The notes under the pieces are model-generated. The model worked only from the letters and a program-made list of their open reading frames with translations. It was not told where the DNA came from and searched no databases. Below are positions 29,773-37,664 of a stretch of 64,000 nucleotides of DNA, in pieces. This DNA comes from Asaia platycodi JCM 25414. GTDB lineage: Bacteria; Pseudomonadota; Alphaproteobacteria; Acetobacterales; Acetobacteraceae. The stretch lies in NCBI RefSeq assembly GCF_000614545.1, contig NZ_BAKW01000012.1:1-64000 (forward strand), in the 5' to 3' direction. Numbering within the stretch: the first letter of the stretch is position 1; every line of letters begins with the position of its first letter. A program made the translations under genes and the position numbers.

Positions 29773-31791
29773 ATGAACGACGACCTCTTCCAGAGTGATG
29801 AAAAGCCCGCGCGTCGCCCCCGCAAGACGACGCAGGCCCCGGTGCCGGAAAATTACGGCGCCGATCAGATCGAAGTCCTTGAAGGACTCGAGCCGGTTCG
29901 ACGGCGCCCGGGTATGTATATCGGCGGCACAGACGATACCGCCTATCACCATCTGGCTTCCGAGATTCTCGATAATGCCATGGATGAGGCCGTTGCGGGC
30001 CATGCAAGTGTCATCGATGTCGCTCTCGAAGGCGCACAGCTTCTGATGGTGCGCGATAACGGGCGCGGTATTCCCGTCGATGCCCATCCGAAATTCAAGG
30101 ACCGCTCGGCGCTCGAAGTGATTTTCACCACGCTTCACGCAGGCGGCAAATTTTCGGGCAAGGCTTATGACACGTCGGGCGGGTTGCACGGCGTGGGCTC
30201 CTCGGTGGTCAATGCGCTCTCCAACAGACTCGAAGTCGAGGTCGCACGCGAAAAACTGCTCTGGCGTCAGGATTATGCCCGCGGCAAGCCCATCACCCCG
30301 CTACAGCAGATCGGCAACGCGCCCAACCGGCGCGGCACCACCATCCGCTTTTCGCCTGACCCGGAGATTTTCGGGACACTGAGCTTTTCGGCCCAGCGTC
30401 TCTATCGTCTGTGCTGCTCCAAGGCGGCGCTGTTTCGCGGGGTCACCATCCGCTGGAGCGTCGACCCGTCGCTCATCAAGAGCGGAGACGAGATCCCGAC
30501 AGAAGCGACAATCCATTTCCCCAATGGCCTCGCCGATAGTCTGAATGCCGAACTGGGCGCAGCACCTGCCCTGCTGGCTCCCCTCTGGTCGGGTGAAGCC
30601 GAACTGCCTCAGGCAGCCGATGGGCGCACAGGTGGCAAGCTCGAATGGGCGGTGGCGTTTCTGGAGCACGGGACGTCGAGCATGACGTCATACTGCAATA
30701 CCATTCCGACGCCTCAGGGCGGCACGCATGAAGCCGGTTTCCGCACGGCTCTGGTCAAGGGGTTCCGTGCCTGGGGCGATAGCCGCAATAGCAAGCGCGC
30801 GGCGGCGGTCACGGCAGACGATATTCTCGGCACGCTGTCCGCCAAGCTCTCGGTCTTTATCCGCGACCCGCATTTTCAGGGCCAGACCAAGGAAAAGCTG
30901 ACGACGCAGGAAGCGAGCCGCCTAGTGGAAGGCGCCCTGCGTGACCGTCTTGACCACTGGCTGGGCGGTAATCCGGCCCAGGCCGATAATCTTCTGGCTT
31001 TCATCATCGAGCGGGCCGAAGAGCGTCTGCGCCGTAAGGAGAGCAAGGATACACCGCGCAAGAGCGCCACGCGCCGCCTGCGTTTGCCCGGCAAACTGAC
31101 AGATTGCACACGCGAGAACGCCGCTGATACCGAGCTTTTCCTCGTCGAGGGCGATTCGGCAGGTGGCTCCGCGCGACAGGCACGCGATCGCGAAACCCAG
31201 GCCGTGCTGCCGCTGCGTGGCAAGATTCTCAACGTGGCTTCGGCGACAGCAGACAAGCTGAAGGCCAATCAGGAATTGCGCGATCTGGTCGAGGCTCTGG
31301 GCTGCGGCTCGGGGTCGGGCTTCGACCTGGCCCGTCTGCGCTATGGTCGCGTCATCATCATGACCGATGCTGACGTGGACGGCGCGCATATCGCTTCGCT
31401 GCTCATGACGTTTTTCTATCGCGAAATGCCCGAGCTCGTACGCAAGGGGCATCTTTACCTGGCCCAGCCGCCGCTCTACCGGCTGACCCATGGGGCAAAG
31501 ACAGTTTACGCCATGAATGACGACGACCGTGTTCGCCGCCTCAAGCGCGACTTCAAACAGGGGGCGAAGGTCGAGATTTCGCGATTCAAGGGGCTGGGCG
31601 AAATGCCGGTTAAGGATCTGAAACAGACCACCATGGACCCGGCCAAACGCACCTTGCTGCGTGTCGTCACACCATCCGAAGATCGTGCGCTTACCAGTGA
31701 TCGCGTCGAAAGCCTGATGGGGCGCAAGCCGGAACTACGCTTTCGCTTCATTCAGGACCATGCCCGCTCGGCCGAGTTGCTCGACGTCTGA
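29773..31791 (+). CDS. parE: DNA topoisomerase IV subunit B
   Basis: The 672-residue ATPase subunit works with ParC to unlink daughter chromosomes. The GHKL ATPase site (ILDNAMDEA, VRDNGRGIP, GGLHGVGSSVVNAL), the transducer domain, the TOPRIM motifs LVEGDSAGGSA and MTDADVDGAHIA, and the C-terminal FKGLGEM are all seen. YIGGTDDTAYHHL and the length point to ParE rather than GyrB, which has an insertion. The chosen ATG follows a short upstream in-frame extension that the family lacks. The stop shares one base with the next start. Confidence 0.94.
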   Translation: MNDDLFQSDEKPARRPRKTTQAPVPENYGADQIEVLEGLEPVRRRPGMYIGGTDDTAYHHLASEILDNAMDEAVAGHASVIDVALEGAQLLMVRDNGRGIPVDAHPKFKDRSALEVIFTTLHAGGKFSGKAYDTSGGLHGVGSSVVNALSNRLEVEVAREKLLWRQDYARGKPITPLQQIGNAPNRRGTTIRFSPDPEIFGTLSFSAQRLYRLCCSKAALFRGVTIRWSVDPSLIKSGDEIPTEATIHFPNGLADSLNAELGAAPALLAPLWSGEAELPQAADGRTGGKLEWAVAFLEHGTSSMTSYCNTIPTPQGGTHEAGFRTALVKGFRAWGDSRNSKRAAAVTADDILGTLSAKLSVFIRDPHFQGQTKEKLTTQEASRLVEGALRDRLDHWLGGNPAQADNLLAFIIERAEERLRRKESKDTPRKSATRRLRLPGKLTDCTRENAADTELFLVEGDSAGGSARQARDRETQAVLPLRGKILNVASATADKLKANQELRDLVEALGCGSGSGFDLARLRYGRVIIMTDADVDGAHIASLLMTFFYREMPELVRKGHLYLAQPPLYRLTHGAKTVYAMNDDDRVRRLKRDFKQGAKVEISRFKGLGEMPVKDLKQTTMDPAKRTLLRVVTPSEDRALTSDRVESLMGRKPELRFRFIQDHARSAELLDV

Positions 31792-32696
31792 TGGCTGCTT
31801 TCGACCACCCGACTTCGACACGACTCGACAAACTTGGCGGTCTGGCCCTTCTGGTCGGGGGAATTTCCTCCTTTCAGGTCGGCGCGGCTCTGGCCAAGAG
31901 CCTCTTTCCGCTTTTCGGCGCGGAAGGCATGGTCGGGCTGCGTGTCTGCCTTGCCGCCGTCATTCTTCTGACCGTCATACGTCCCGGCCCCTCCGTGCTG
32001 CGACCAGGCATCTGGCGCCTGTTGCTGCCCTATGGCGCCTCCATGGCGGTGATGAACTTCGCCTTCTACATCGCGCTGGTACGCCTGCCGCTGGGGCTGG
32101 TGGTCGCGTTCGAGTTCATGGGGCCGCTTTCACTGGCGCTCATCGGTTCACGACGGCTGCTCGATCTGGTCTGGGCCGGTATGGTGCTCTCGGGCCTGTA
32201 TCTCCTGCTCCGTCCCGATCACATTTCGGGCCATCTTGACCCTATCGGAGTGATCGCCGCGCTGATCAGCGCCGTCGGCTGGGTAATCTATATCCTGACC
32301 GGCACCCGCATCGGCCGCATCATGCCTGCCGCTCAGGCTACCACGCTTGGCATGACCACGGCCGGCATCCTTCTGCTGCCCTGGTTGATTCCGACGCTGG
32401 TGCCGGCCGTAACCCATCCTCATCAGGGCATGCAGGCGGTCGGTGTGGCCATTCTTTCTTCAGCCGTGCCGTATATTCTGGACATGATGGCCATGCGCAA
32501 GCTCGGCCCGCGCGATCTTGGTATTCTGCTCAGTCTGGAGCCAGTGCTTGGGTCGATCTCCGGGATGCTGCTTCTGGGCGAGTCGCTGTCGGTGGCGCGC
32601 TGGCTGGGAGTGCTTTGCATCGCCGGTGCCTCGGCAGGCAACGTGTTGACCAGCCGCAAGCCGCCCCCGGATGGCGAGACCGTTCCCCCAACCTGA
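31791..32696 (+). CDS. EamA/RhtA family exporter
   Basis: The 301-residue inner-membrane protein has ten predicted helices in two EamA halves (for example FQVGAALAKSLFPLFGAEG and VPYILDMMAMRKLGPRDLGI). RhtA-type members export threonine, homoserine or related amino acids; the substrate here is not known. It begins on the last base of the parE stop (TGATGG), so it is co-translated with parE, probably by chance of gene order. Confidence 0.88.
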   Translation: MAAFDHPTSTRLDKLGGLALLVGGISSFQVGAALAKSLFPLFGAEGMVGLRVCLAAVILLTVIRPGPSVLRPGIWRLLLPYGASMAVMNFAFYIALVRLPLGLVVAFEFMGPLSLALIGSRRLLDLVWAGMVLSGLYLLLRPDHISGHLDPIGVIAALISAVGWVIYILTGTRIGRIMPAAQATTLGMTTAGILLLPWLIPTLVPAVTHPHQGMQAVGVAILSSAVPYILDMMAMRKLGPRDLGILLSLEPVLGSISGMLLLGESLSVARWLGVLCIAGASAGNVLTSRKPPPDGETVPPT

Positions 32697-32768
32697 CCCT
32701 GGCTCATGGCGGCGTGTTAACGCCCTTGTCATGCAACGTCGGAGAGATGCCACCGTTCTGTCTCCACC

Positions 32769-32785
32769 TGTCTCACAACGAGACA
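32769..32785. promoter_or_regulatory. Palindrome upstream of first yfdX
   Basis: TGTCTC-ACAAC-GAGACA lies 35 bases before the start. The same palindrome precedes the second yfdX at 33834, and two further blocks (CTTGTCATGCAAC and ACCGTTCTG) are conserved at identical spacing. It is a likely operator or activator site. Confidence 0.6.
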
Positions 32786-32803
32786 AGACATGGGAGCAAG
32801 TCG

Positions 32804-33480
32804 ATGCGTCGCTTCTTTATTGCCGGTTCCGCCCTTTTCGCTTTCGCTGCGGTTCCGGCCCTTGCCGCATCGCCACAGCGTATGGCCGACAAGGATTTTA
32901 CCCGTCTGTCCAAGGACGGTCAGAAAGCCTTTGCCGATATCGTACAGGCCCAGCAGGCACTTGGCAGCAATCAGAACGGTCAGGCCCAGTCGCTGATCAA
33001 TGATGCACAGGCCCACCTGACCAAGGCAGCCACCGATAACCGTGCCTTCATGAAGCGCAGGATGCCATGCAGCCCGCACCGAGCCATGCTGCGCCCAAGC
33101 GCGCCGTGATTACGGGCGTGCAGGTGCACTGGCTGCCGATCGGTGGCGAATACGCCGTGACCGAAGCACTGGCCCCAGAGAAGCAGACGGCGCTGGCCCA
33201 GGCCAACACCCATCTGAAGACCGGTGATACGAAGCTGGTGAATCAGGATCTGCAGGTCGTGGGTACGGATGTTCAGTATGTCGTCGCCCTCGCCCCGCTT
33301 GAAATGGTGTCAGGGGACATCAACCGTGCATCGGTCTTCATGGATTGTGGCGATGCGAAACTGGCCGCCGAGGCGCTCCAGAACGCCCTCGACAGCGTCT
33401 TGTTCGTTTCCGACAGCGTGGTCGTTACGGCTCAGCCCGTGACATCACCGGCGCATAAGGGCACGCACAGGAAGTCCTGA
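32804..33480 (+). CDS. yfdX: YfdX family protein, copy 1 (frameshifted once)
   Basis: A signal peptide (FIAGSALFAFAAVPALA) is followed by a YfdX domain. The frame breaks near 33054 (ATGAAGCGC, one G short) and continues to 33480; about 225 residues when restored. YfdX in Escherichia coli is a periplasmic protein induced by the EvgA acid-response regulator and linked to oxalate/acid and antibiotic tolerance; its chemistry is unknown. The copy at 33870 is closely similar throughout, including the promoter, so this is a tandem duplication. An acid-stress role would suit an acetic acid bacterium but is inference. Confidence 0.85.
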
Positions 33481-33487
33481 CTTCTTC

Positions 33488-33520
33488 GCTCTGATCGGTC
33501 TTGTCCGATCAGAGCATTTT
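33488..33520 (+). terminator. Terminator after first yfdX
   Basis: An eleven-base perfect stem GCTCTGATCGG / CCGATCAGAGC followed by ATTTT ends copy 1. Confidence 0.8.
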
Positions 33521-33550
33521 CAGGGCCTGAGCAAGGCGGGGCAGCAACCG

Positions 33551-33649
33551 GTCAGGCTCGGCTCACGGTCACTGTCGCCGCCGTTTTTCGACGTCGTTTG
33601 TCCAGCCGAGCCTGACACCATAGGGAATGTGGCAACCGCGCACATTCCC
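33551..33649. repeat. Two nested-spacing inverted repeats between the yfdX copies
   Basis: 33551-33563 GTCAGGCTCGGCT pairs perfectly with 33604-33616, enclosing 40 bases. Directly after it, 33623-33631 GGGAATGTG pairs with 33641-33649. No ORF across this 390-base gap has a recognisable product. The stems could shape a small RNA, an mRNA leader or scars of a lost element. Confidence 0.5.
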
Positions 33650-33833
33650 CGGAAAGCCATTGCGACCGGCCGTGCCGATAGCGCTGCGTCAGGCGCATTG
33701 GCCAGAACAGGCCGGCTGAATGCAAGCCTTCTCTGAACGATGAGGCCCTTTCGTCGCCCGGCGCATGATCCGTTCGAAGTGCTGACGATCTTGTCATGCA
33801 ACAGGATCGGGAAGCGACCGTTCTGCTCGATAA

Positions 33834-33851
33834 TGTCTCAACAATGAGACA
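33834..33851. promoter_or_regulatory. Palindrome upstream of second yfdX
   Basis: TGTCTCA-ACAA-TGAGACA, 36 bases before the start, matches the palindrome of copy 1 with one extra spacer base. The blocks at 33790 and 33817 repeat the arrangement in front of copy 1. Confidence 0.6.
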
Positions 33852-33869
33852 AGTAATCGGAGCACAACG

Positions 33870-34568
33870 ATGCGTCACCTTTTCACCGCCGGTTCCGCCC
33901 TGTTCATTCTTGCTGCAGTGCCTGCCTTCGCCGCATCATCGCCGCGCACAGCCGAAGAAGATTTTGCCCGTCTGTCTCAGGATGGGCAAAAGGCTTTTGC
34001 CGATATCGTTCAGGCGCAGCAGGCTCTTGTCGCCAACCAGCCCAGCCAGGCACAATCGCTGATCACTGACGCGCAGCAGCGTCTTGCCAAAGCGACACAG
34101 GATAATCGTGCCTTTCTGAAAGCGCAGGATTCGATGCAGGCGGTTCCGAGCCACGGCGCGCCCAAGCGTGGTGTCATCGCCGGGGTGCAGGTTCACTGGC
34201 TGCCTGTTGGTGGCGAATATGCCGTAACCGAAGCACTGGCCCCTGAAAAGCAGAGCGCGCTGGCCAATGCCAACACCCATCTGCAAAACGGCGATACAGG
34301 CAAGGCTAATCAGGATCTGCAAATCGTCGGTACAGACATCCAGTATGTCGTAGGGCTTGCCCCGCTTGAAATGGTAATGGGCGACGTGAACAGAGCCTCT
34401 GTCTTCATGGCGGGTGGCAATGCCGCCTCTGCTGCCGACGCTCTCCAGAGTGCCGTCGACAGTGTGTTGTTCGTTTCTGACGATGTGGTCGTCACGGCCC
34501 AGCCACCTGGCGCTCCAGCGGGCGGAACAGCTGCTGCGACCGACAAGAAAACCCCCGATAATTTCTGA
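33870..34568 (+). CDS. yfdX: YfdX family protein, copy 2
   Basis: This is an intact 232-residue exported protein: signal peptide FTAGSALFILAAVPAFA, then DFARLSQDGQKAFADIVQAQ and VQVHWLPVGGEYAVTEALAPEK, nearly the same as in copy 1. The C-terminus differs by an Ala/Pro/Thr linker. Two slightly diverged copies under matching promoters suggest dosage increase or beginning specialisation. It converges on mutL with an 82-base gap. Confidence 0.9.
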   Translation: MRHLFTAGSALFILAAVPAFAASSPRTAEEDFARLSQDGQKAFADIVQAQQALVANQPSQAQSLITDAQQRLAKATQDNRAFLKAQDSMQAVPSHGAPKRGVIAGVQVHWLPVGGEYAVTEALAPEKQSALANANTHLQNGDTGKANQDLQIVGTDIQYVVGLAPLEMVMGDVNRASVFMAGGNAASAADALQSAVDSVLFVSDDVVVTAQPPGAPAGGTAAATDKKTPDNF

Positions 34569-34650
34569 TCCACGCTCTTTCGGGCAACGACCAGAAGTCA
34601 TGGGACGCCGATCACGAGGGAGGTGAATCGCACGGCGAAGGCGGATCGAC

Positions 34651-36493
34651 CTACCGAATGCGGCCGAACAGCTTCTCCAGCTCGTCGCGTCCCAGACGCA
34701 GCCAGGTAGGGCGGCCATGCGAGCAGGTGCCCGCACGTGGTGTCTGCTCCATCTGGCGCAGCAGGGCAGCCATTTCTTCCTGCTGAAGCCGCCTGCCTGC
34801 ACGAATACTGCCATGACAGGCCATGCGGGCAATGACAGCGTCAATACGTCGTTCGAATGCGGCACTGTCGCCCGGCACGAGATCCGGGTCAGCGGCGAGC
34901 TCCTCGGAGAGGTCGCGCAATAGTGCCACACCGTCTCCGCCCTGAAGCAGGATAGGCATGGTGCGCAGCAGCACGCTGCCCCCACCGAACGACTCGATTT
35001 CGAGACCAAGGGATTCGAGCGCGGATTTCCACTCCAGAAGGCGCCCGGCCTGACCGGTAGGCAGATCGACGACCTCGGGCAGAAGCAGGCGCTGCGCCTT
35101 TAGCGTGCCGGACGCATATTGGGAGAGCAGCTTTTCATGAGTCAGGCGCTCATGAGCCGCGTGCTGATCGACCAGTATCAGATCGCCATCCTGACCGACG
35201 GCGAGAATATAGGTGTCGAAAACCTGCGCAACCGGAGCCCCGAGCGGGAAAGACGCCTGTTGCTGAGCATCGGGCTGGATGACGGGGCGCGCCACTGGCG
35301 CAAACGACCCAAGCCCCTCGGAAAAACCCGTATTCGCGGTAGGAGCCGCCTGCGGGGCAGCAGCGCCGATACCCGCGAGAGTCGCGTGAGATGAAAGGAA
35401 GCCCGCGCTTGGGCGCATCGGTTCGGGCGCCGGATACTGGATGTTCTGTCGCGAGGGCGACGCGAAACGCACGCGCACCCCTCCCTCACCCGCACCATGC
35501 CCGAGGGCGCGCTGCATGGCGCCGATCATCAGCTCTGACATCAGCTTCGTCGGCGAAGCGGAGTTCGGTCTTGGCTGGATGAACGTTCACATCCACCCGA
35601 TCATGCGGCAAGGTCAGATGCAGCGCGAGAACAGGGTGGCGGCCGGGCTCGATGACCGGACGATAAGCGACGCGTATGGCCGTCTTCATGAGCGGATCGG
35701 CGACAGGCCGGTTATTGACCACCAGAAACTGCGCCGCCGCTGTCGCGCGTGTTGCCGCAGGCCCGCAGATAAAACCAGTCAGATGCAGGCCATTGCGCTC
35801 TTCATCGAGCTCAATGAGGGAATCGCTTTCGCCCAGAACGGCCTGAACGCGTTCGATACGGGTCTGGGAAGGAAAATCGAAAACCAGACGTTCATCGAGA
35901 GACAGGCGCATGGCGCAATGCGGCGCCGAGAGCGCCAGACGACGCATGACCGATTCGGCATGGCCGCCTTCGACACGCGCCGACTTCAGGAATTTACGCC
36001 GTGCCGGGGTAGCGAAGAAAAGGTCTTCGACCACGACACGGGTACCCGGCGCGCCCGGTGCGGGGGCAGGCGGAGTCAGCACACCGCCTTCCAGACGCAG
36101 CATCCAGGCCGTATCGGAATCGTGCTGGCGCGAGGTCATCCCAAGCCGTGCGGTCGCCCCGATAGAGGGCAGCGCCTCACCACGAAAGCCGAGCGTGACG
36201 ATATGGGTCAGGCTCTCATCGCTGAGCTTGGAGGTGCAATGACGCTCGACGGCCATGGCAAGATCGTCCGGTGACATGCCACAGCCATTATCGATCACCT
36301 CGATACGGTCGCACCCACCATTGATCAGGGAAACTTCAAGCCGGGTCGCTCCGGCATCGAGCGCATTTTCGACCAGTTCCTTGAGCGCCGCGGCGGGGCG
36401 CTCGACGACCTCACCTGCGGCGATCAGGTCGATGACGTGATTGGAAAGACGCCGCAGCGTGGGACGAAAAAAGGCGCGCTCAGAAAAATTCAT
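34651..36493 (-). CDS. mutL: DNA mismatch repair protein MutL (frameshifted once)
   Basis: The N-terminal GHKL ATPase (AAGEVVERPAAALKELVENA, DNGCGM, TLGFRGEALPSI, DVNVHPAKTE) and the C-terminal dimerisation part (VDQHAAHER, MACHGSIRAG) are in two frames that meet near 35530. Unlike most joins in this window it needs one base removed or two added. The restored length is about 613 residues. MutL couples mismatch recognition by MutS to strand incision. The C-terminal endonuclease motif DQHAxx(E)xE of MutH-less species is only partly matched by DQHAAHERLTHE. Loss of mutL would raise mutation rate, so it deserves confirmation. Confidence 0.9.
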
Positions 36494-36502
36494 GGTTTGG
36501 CA

Positions 36503-37039
36503 TCAGAAGACGCCGAGAAATGCACTCTTTGACTTCTTGGTCGGCGTAGCACCGGTCGAAGGGTTCTGCCCCAGAGCCGAGGCGCGCTGGATGCGTCGGT
36601 TTTCAGCTTCGCTATCCACGACGCTGCCAGAGTTGCCGCCCCGCCAGAACATCAGCTCATCGGTCAGACCGGCACCTGCAGCACCCAGCTCGGCGTTGTT
36701 CGGCGCTCTGGAGGCCTGCTCGACCTGGCCGACAAGAGCCTGCTGGCCCGCGCTGTTACTGCCCGTGGTCGAGTGCAGTGCCGCATTCGGTGATAGCGTT
36801 TCGAGCGCCTGGGTGCGGGGATTTTCGTCCGCCGTATGCTCGCCCTGTCCGGGCAGGCTCAACTGCTCCGATGGCGGCATCGAGAGCGGTGCCCGCGTGG
36901 TGACCGTATATTCGTCAGGCATCGACCGCTCAAGGCCGAAGGCCCGCGAGACATCGGAACCGGAGCAGGCCGGAAGGAGCGCGGTCAGGCCGAGAACCGG
37001 CAGGACGCGGAGGACGGACGTGAAGGAGAGCTGAGCCAT
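36503..37039 (-). CDS. DUF3035 family lipoprotein
   Basis: The ATG at 37039 begins a lipoprotein signal (lipobox LPAC) on a 178-residue protein. AFGLERSMPDEYTVTTRAPL followed by SMPP is the DUF3035 signature, an alphaproteobacterial family regularly found just after lspA, as here. The rest is Gly/Ser/Asn-rich and probably disordered. Co-occurrence with the lipoprotein signal peptidase gene suggests an outer-membrane maintenance role, not demonstrated. Confidence 0.82.
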   Translation of the reverse strand: MAQLSFTSVLRVLPVLGLTALLPACSGSDVSRAFGLERSMPDEYTVTTRAPLSMPPSEQLSLPGQGEHTADENPRTQALETLSPNAALHSTTGSNSAGQQALVGQVEQASRAPNNAELGAAGAGLTDELMFWRGGNSGSVVDSEAENRRIQRASALGQNPSTGATPTKKSKSAFLGVF

Positions 37040-37136
37040 ATCGGTCTCAATCCTAATGGAGCGTTTCGGCATCGACAAGAGATCAATGATCACGCGGTGC
37101 AGTTGCTGGCCAGGAAGAATGTAAAGAACTCTTGCC

Positions 37137-37664
37137 TTAATCGCTGCGCGACCCGGTAACGCGCCGATCAAGCCAGACCGACTCGATTACCCAGGCTATC
37201 ACACCGCACACGATGGCAGAGTCGGCGATATTGAATACGTACCAGCTCCATCCAAACGCATGGGCATGGATGAAATCGACCACGGCGCCGAAACGCATAC
37301 GATCGATCACATTGCCCACGGCGCCACCGGCAATCGCGGCGGAGGCAATGGCCACCACCATGCGCGAGGTGGTGAGCGTCTGCCAGAGCAGGGCCAGAAC
37401 GGCGATCAGCGCTACTGTGCAGAACAGCAACGGACCATAGGACCCGACACCGCCCAGCATGCCGAAGGTGACCGCATGGTTCCACACCATGGTGAAATTC
37501 AGCCCCGGCATGACAACCACACTGCCTTTGAGAGGCAGGTTGAAGACATCGAGAATCCACCATTTGCTTACCTGATCGGCACAGAGCACGATCACGAAAG
37601 CAAAAATACCGGCGATCAGTGTCGCCGGGCGTTCGAAGGAAAGAGTGAGCCTGGCGCGCGTCAC
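37137..37664 (-). CDS. lspA: Lipoprotein signal peptidase (signal peptidase II)
   Basis: The 175-residue inner-membrane aspartyl protease removes signal peptides from diacylated prolipoproteins. Four hydrophobic segments and the two catalytic motifs GGAVGNVIDR and FNIADSAIV, each with its Asp, are present, plus the N-terminal ADQVSKWW. It overlaps ileS by four bases, the classic ileS-lspA pair. Confidence 0.95.
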   Translation of the reverse strand: MTRARLTLSFERPATLIAGIFAFVIVLCADQVSKWWILDVFNLPLKGSVVVMPGLNFTMVWNHAVTFGMLGGVGSYGPLLFCTVALIAVLALLWQTLTTSRMVVAIASAAIAGGAVGNVIDRMRFGAVVDFIHAHAFGWSWYVFNIADSAIVCGVIAWVIESVWLDRRVTGSRSD

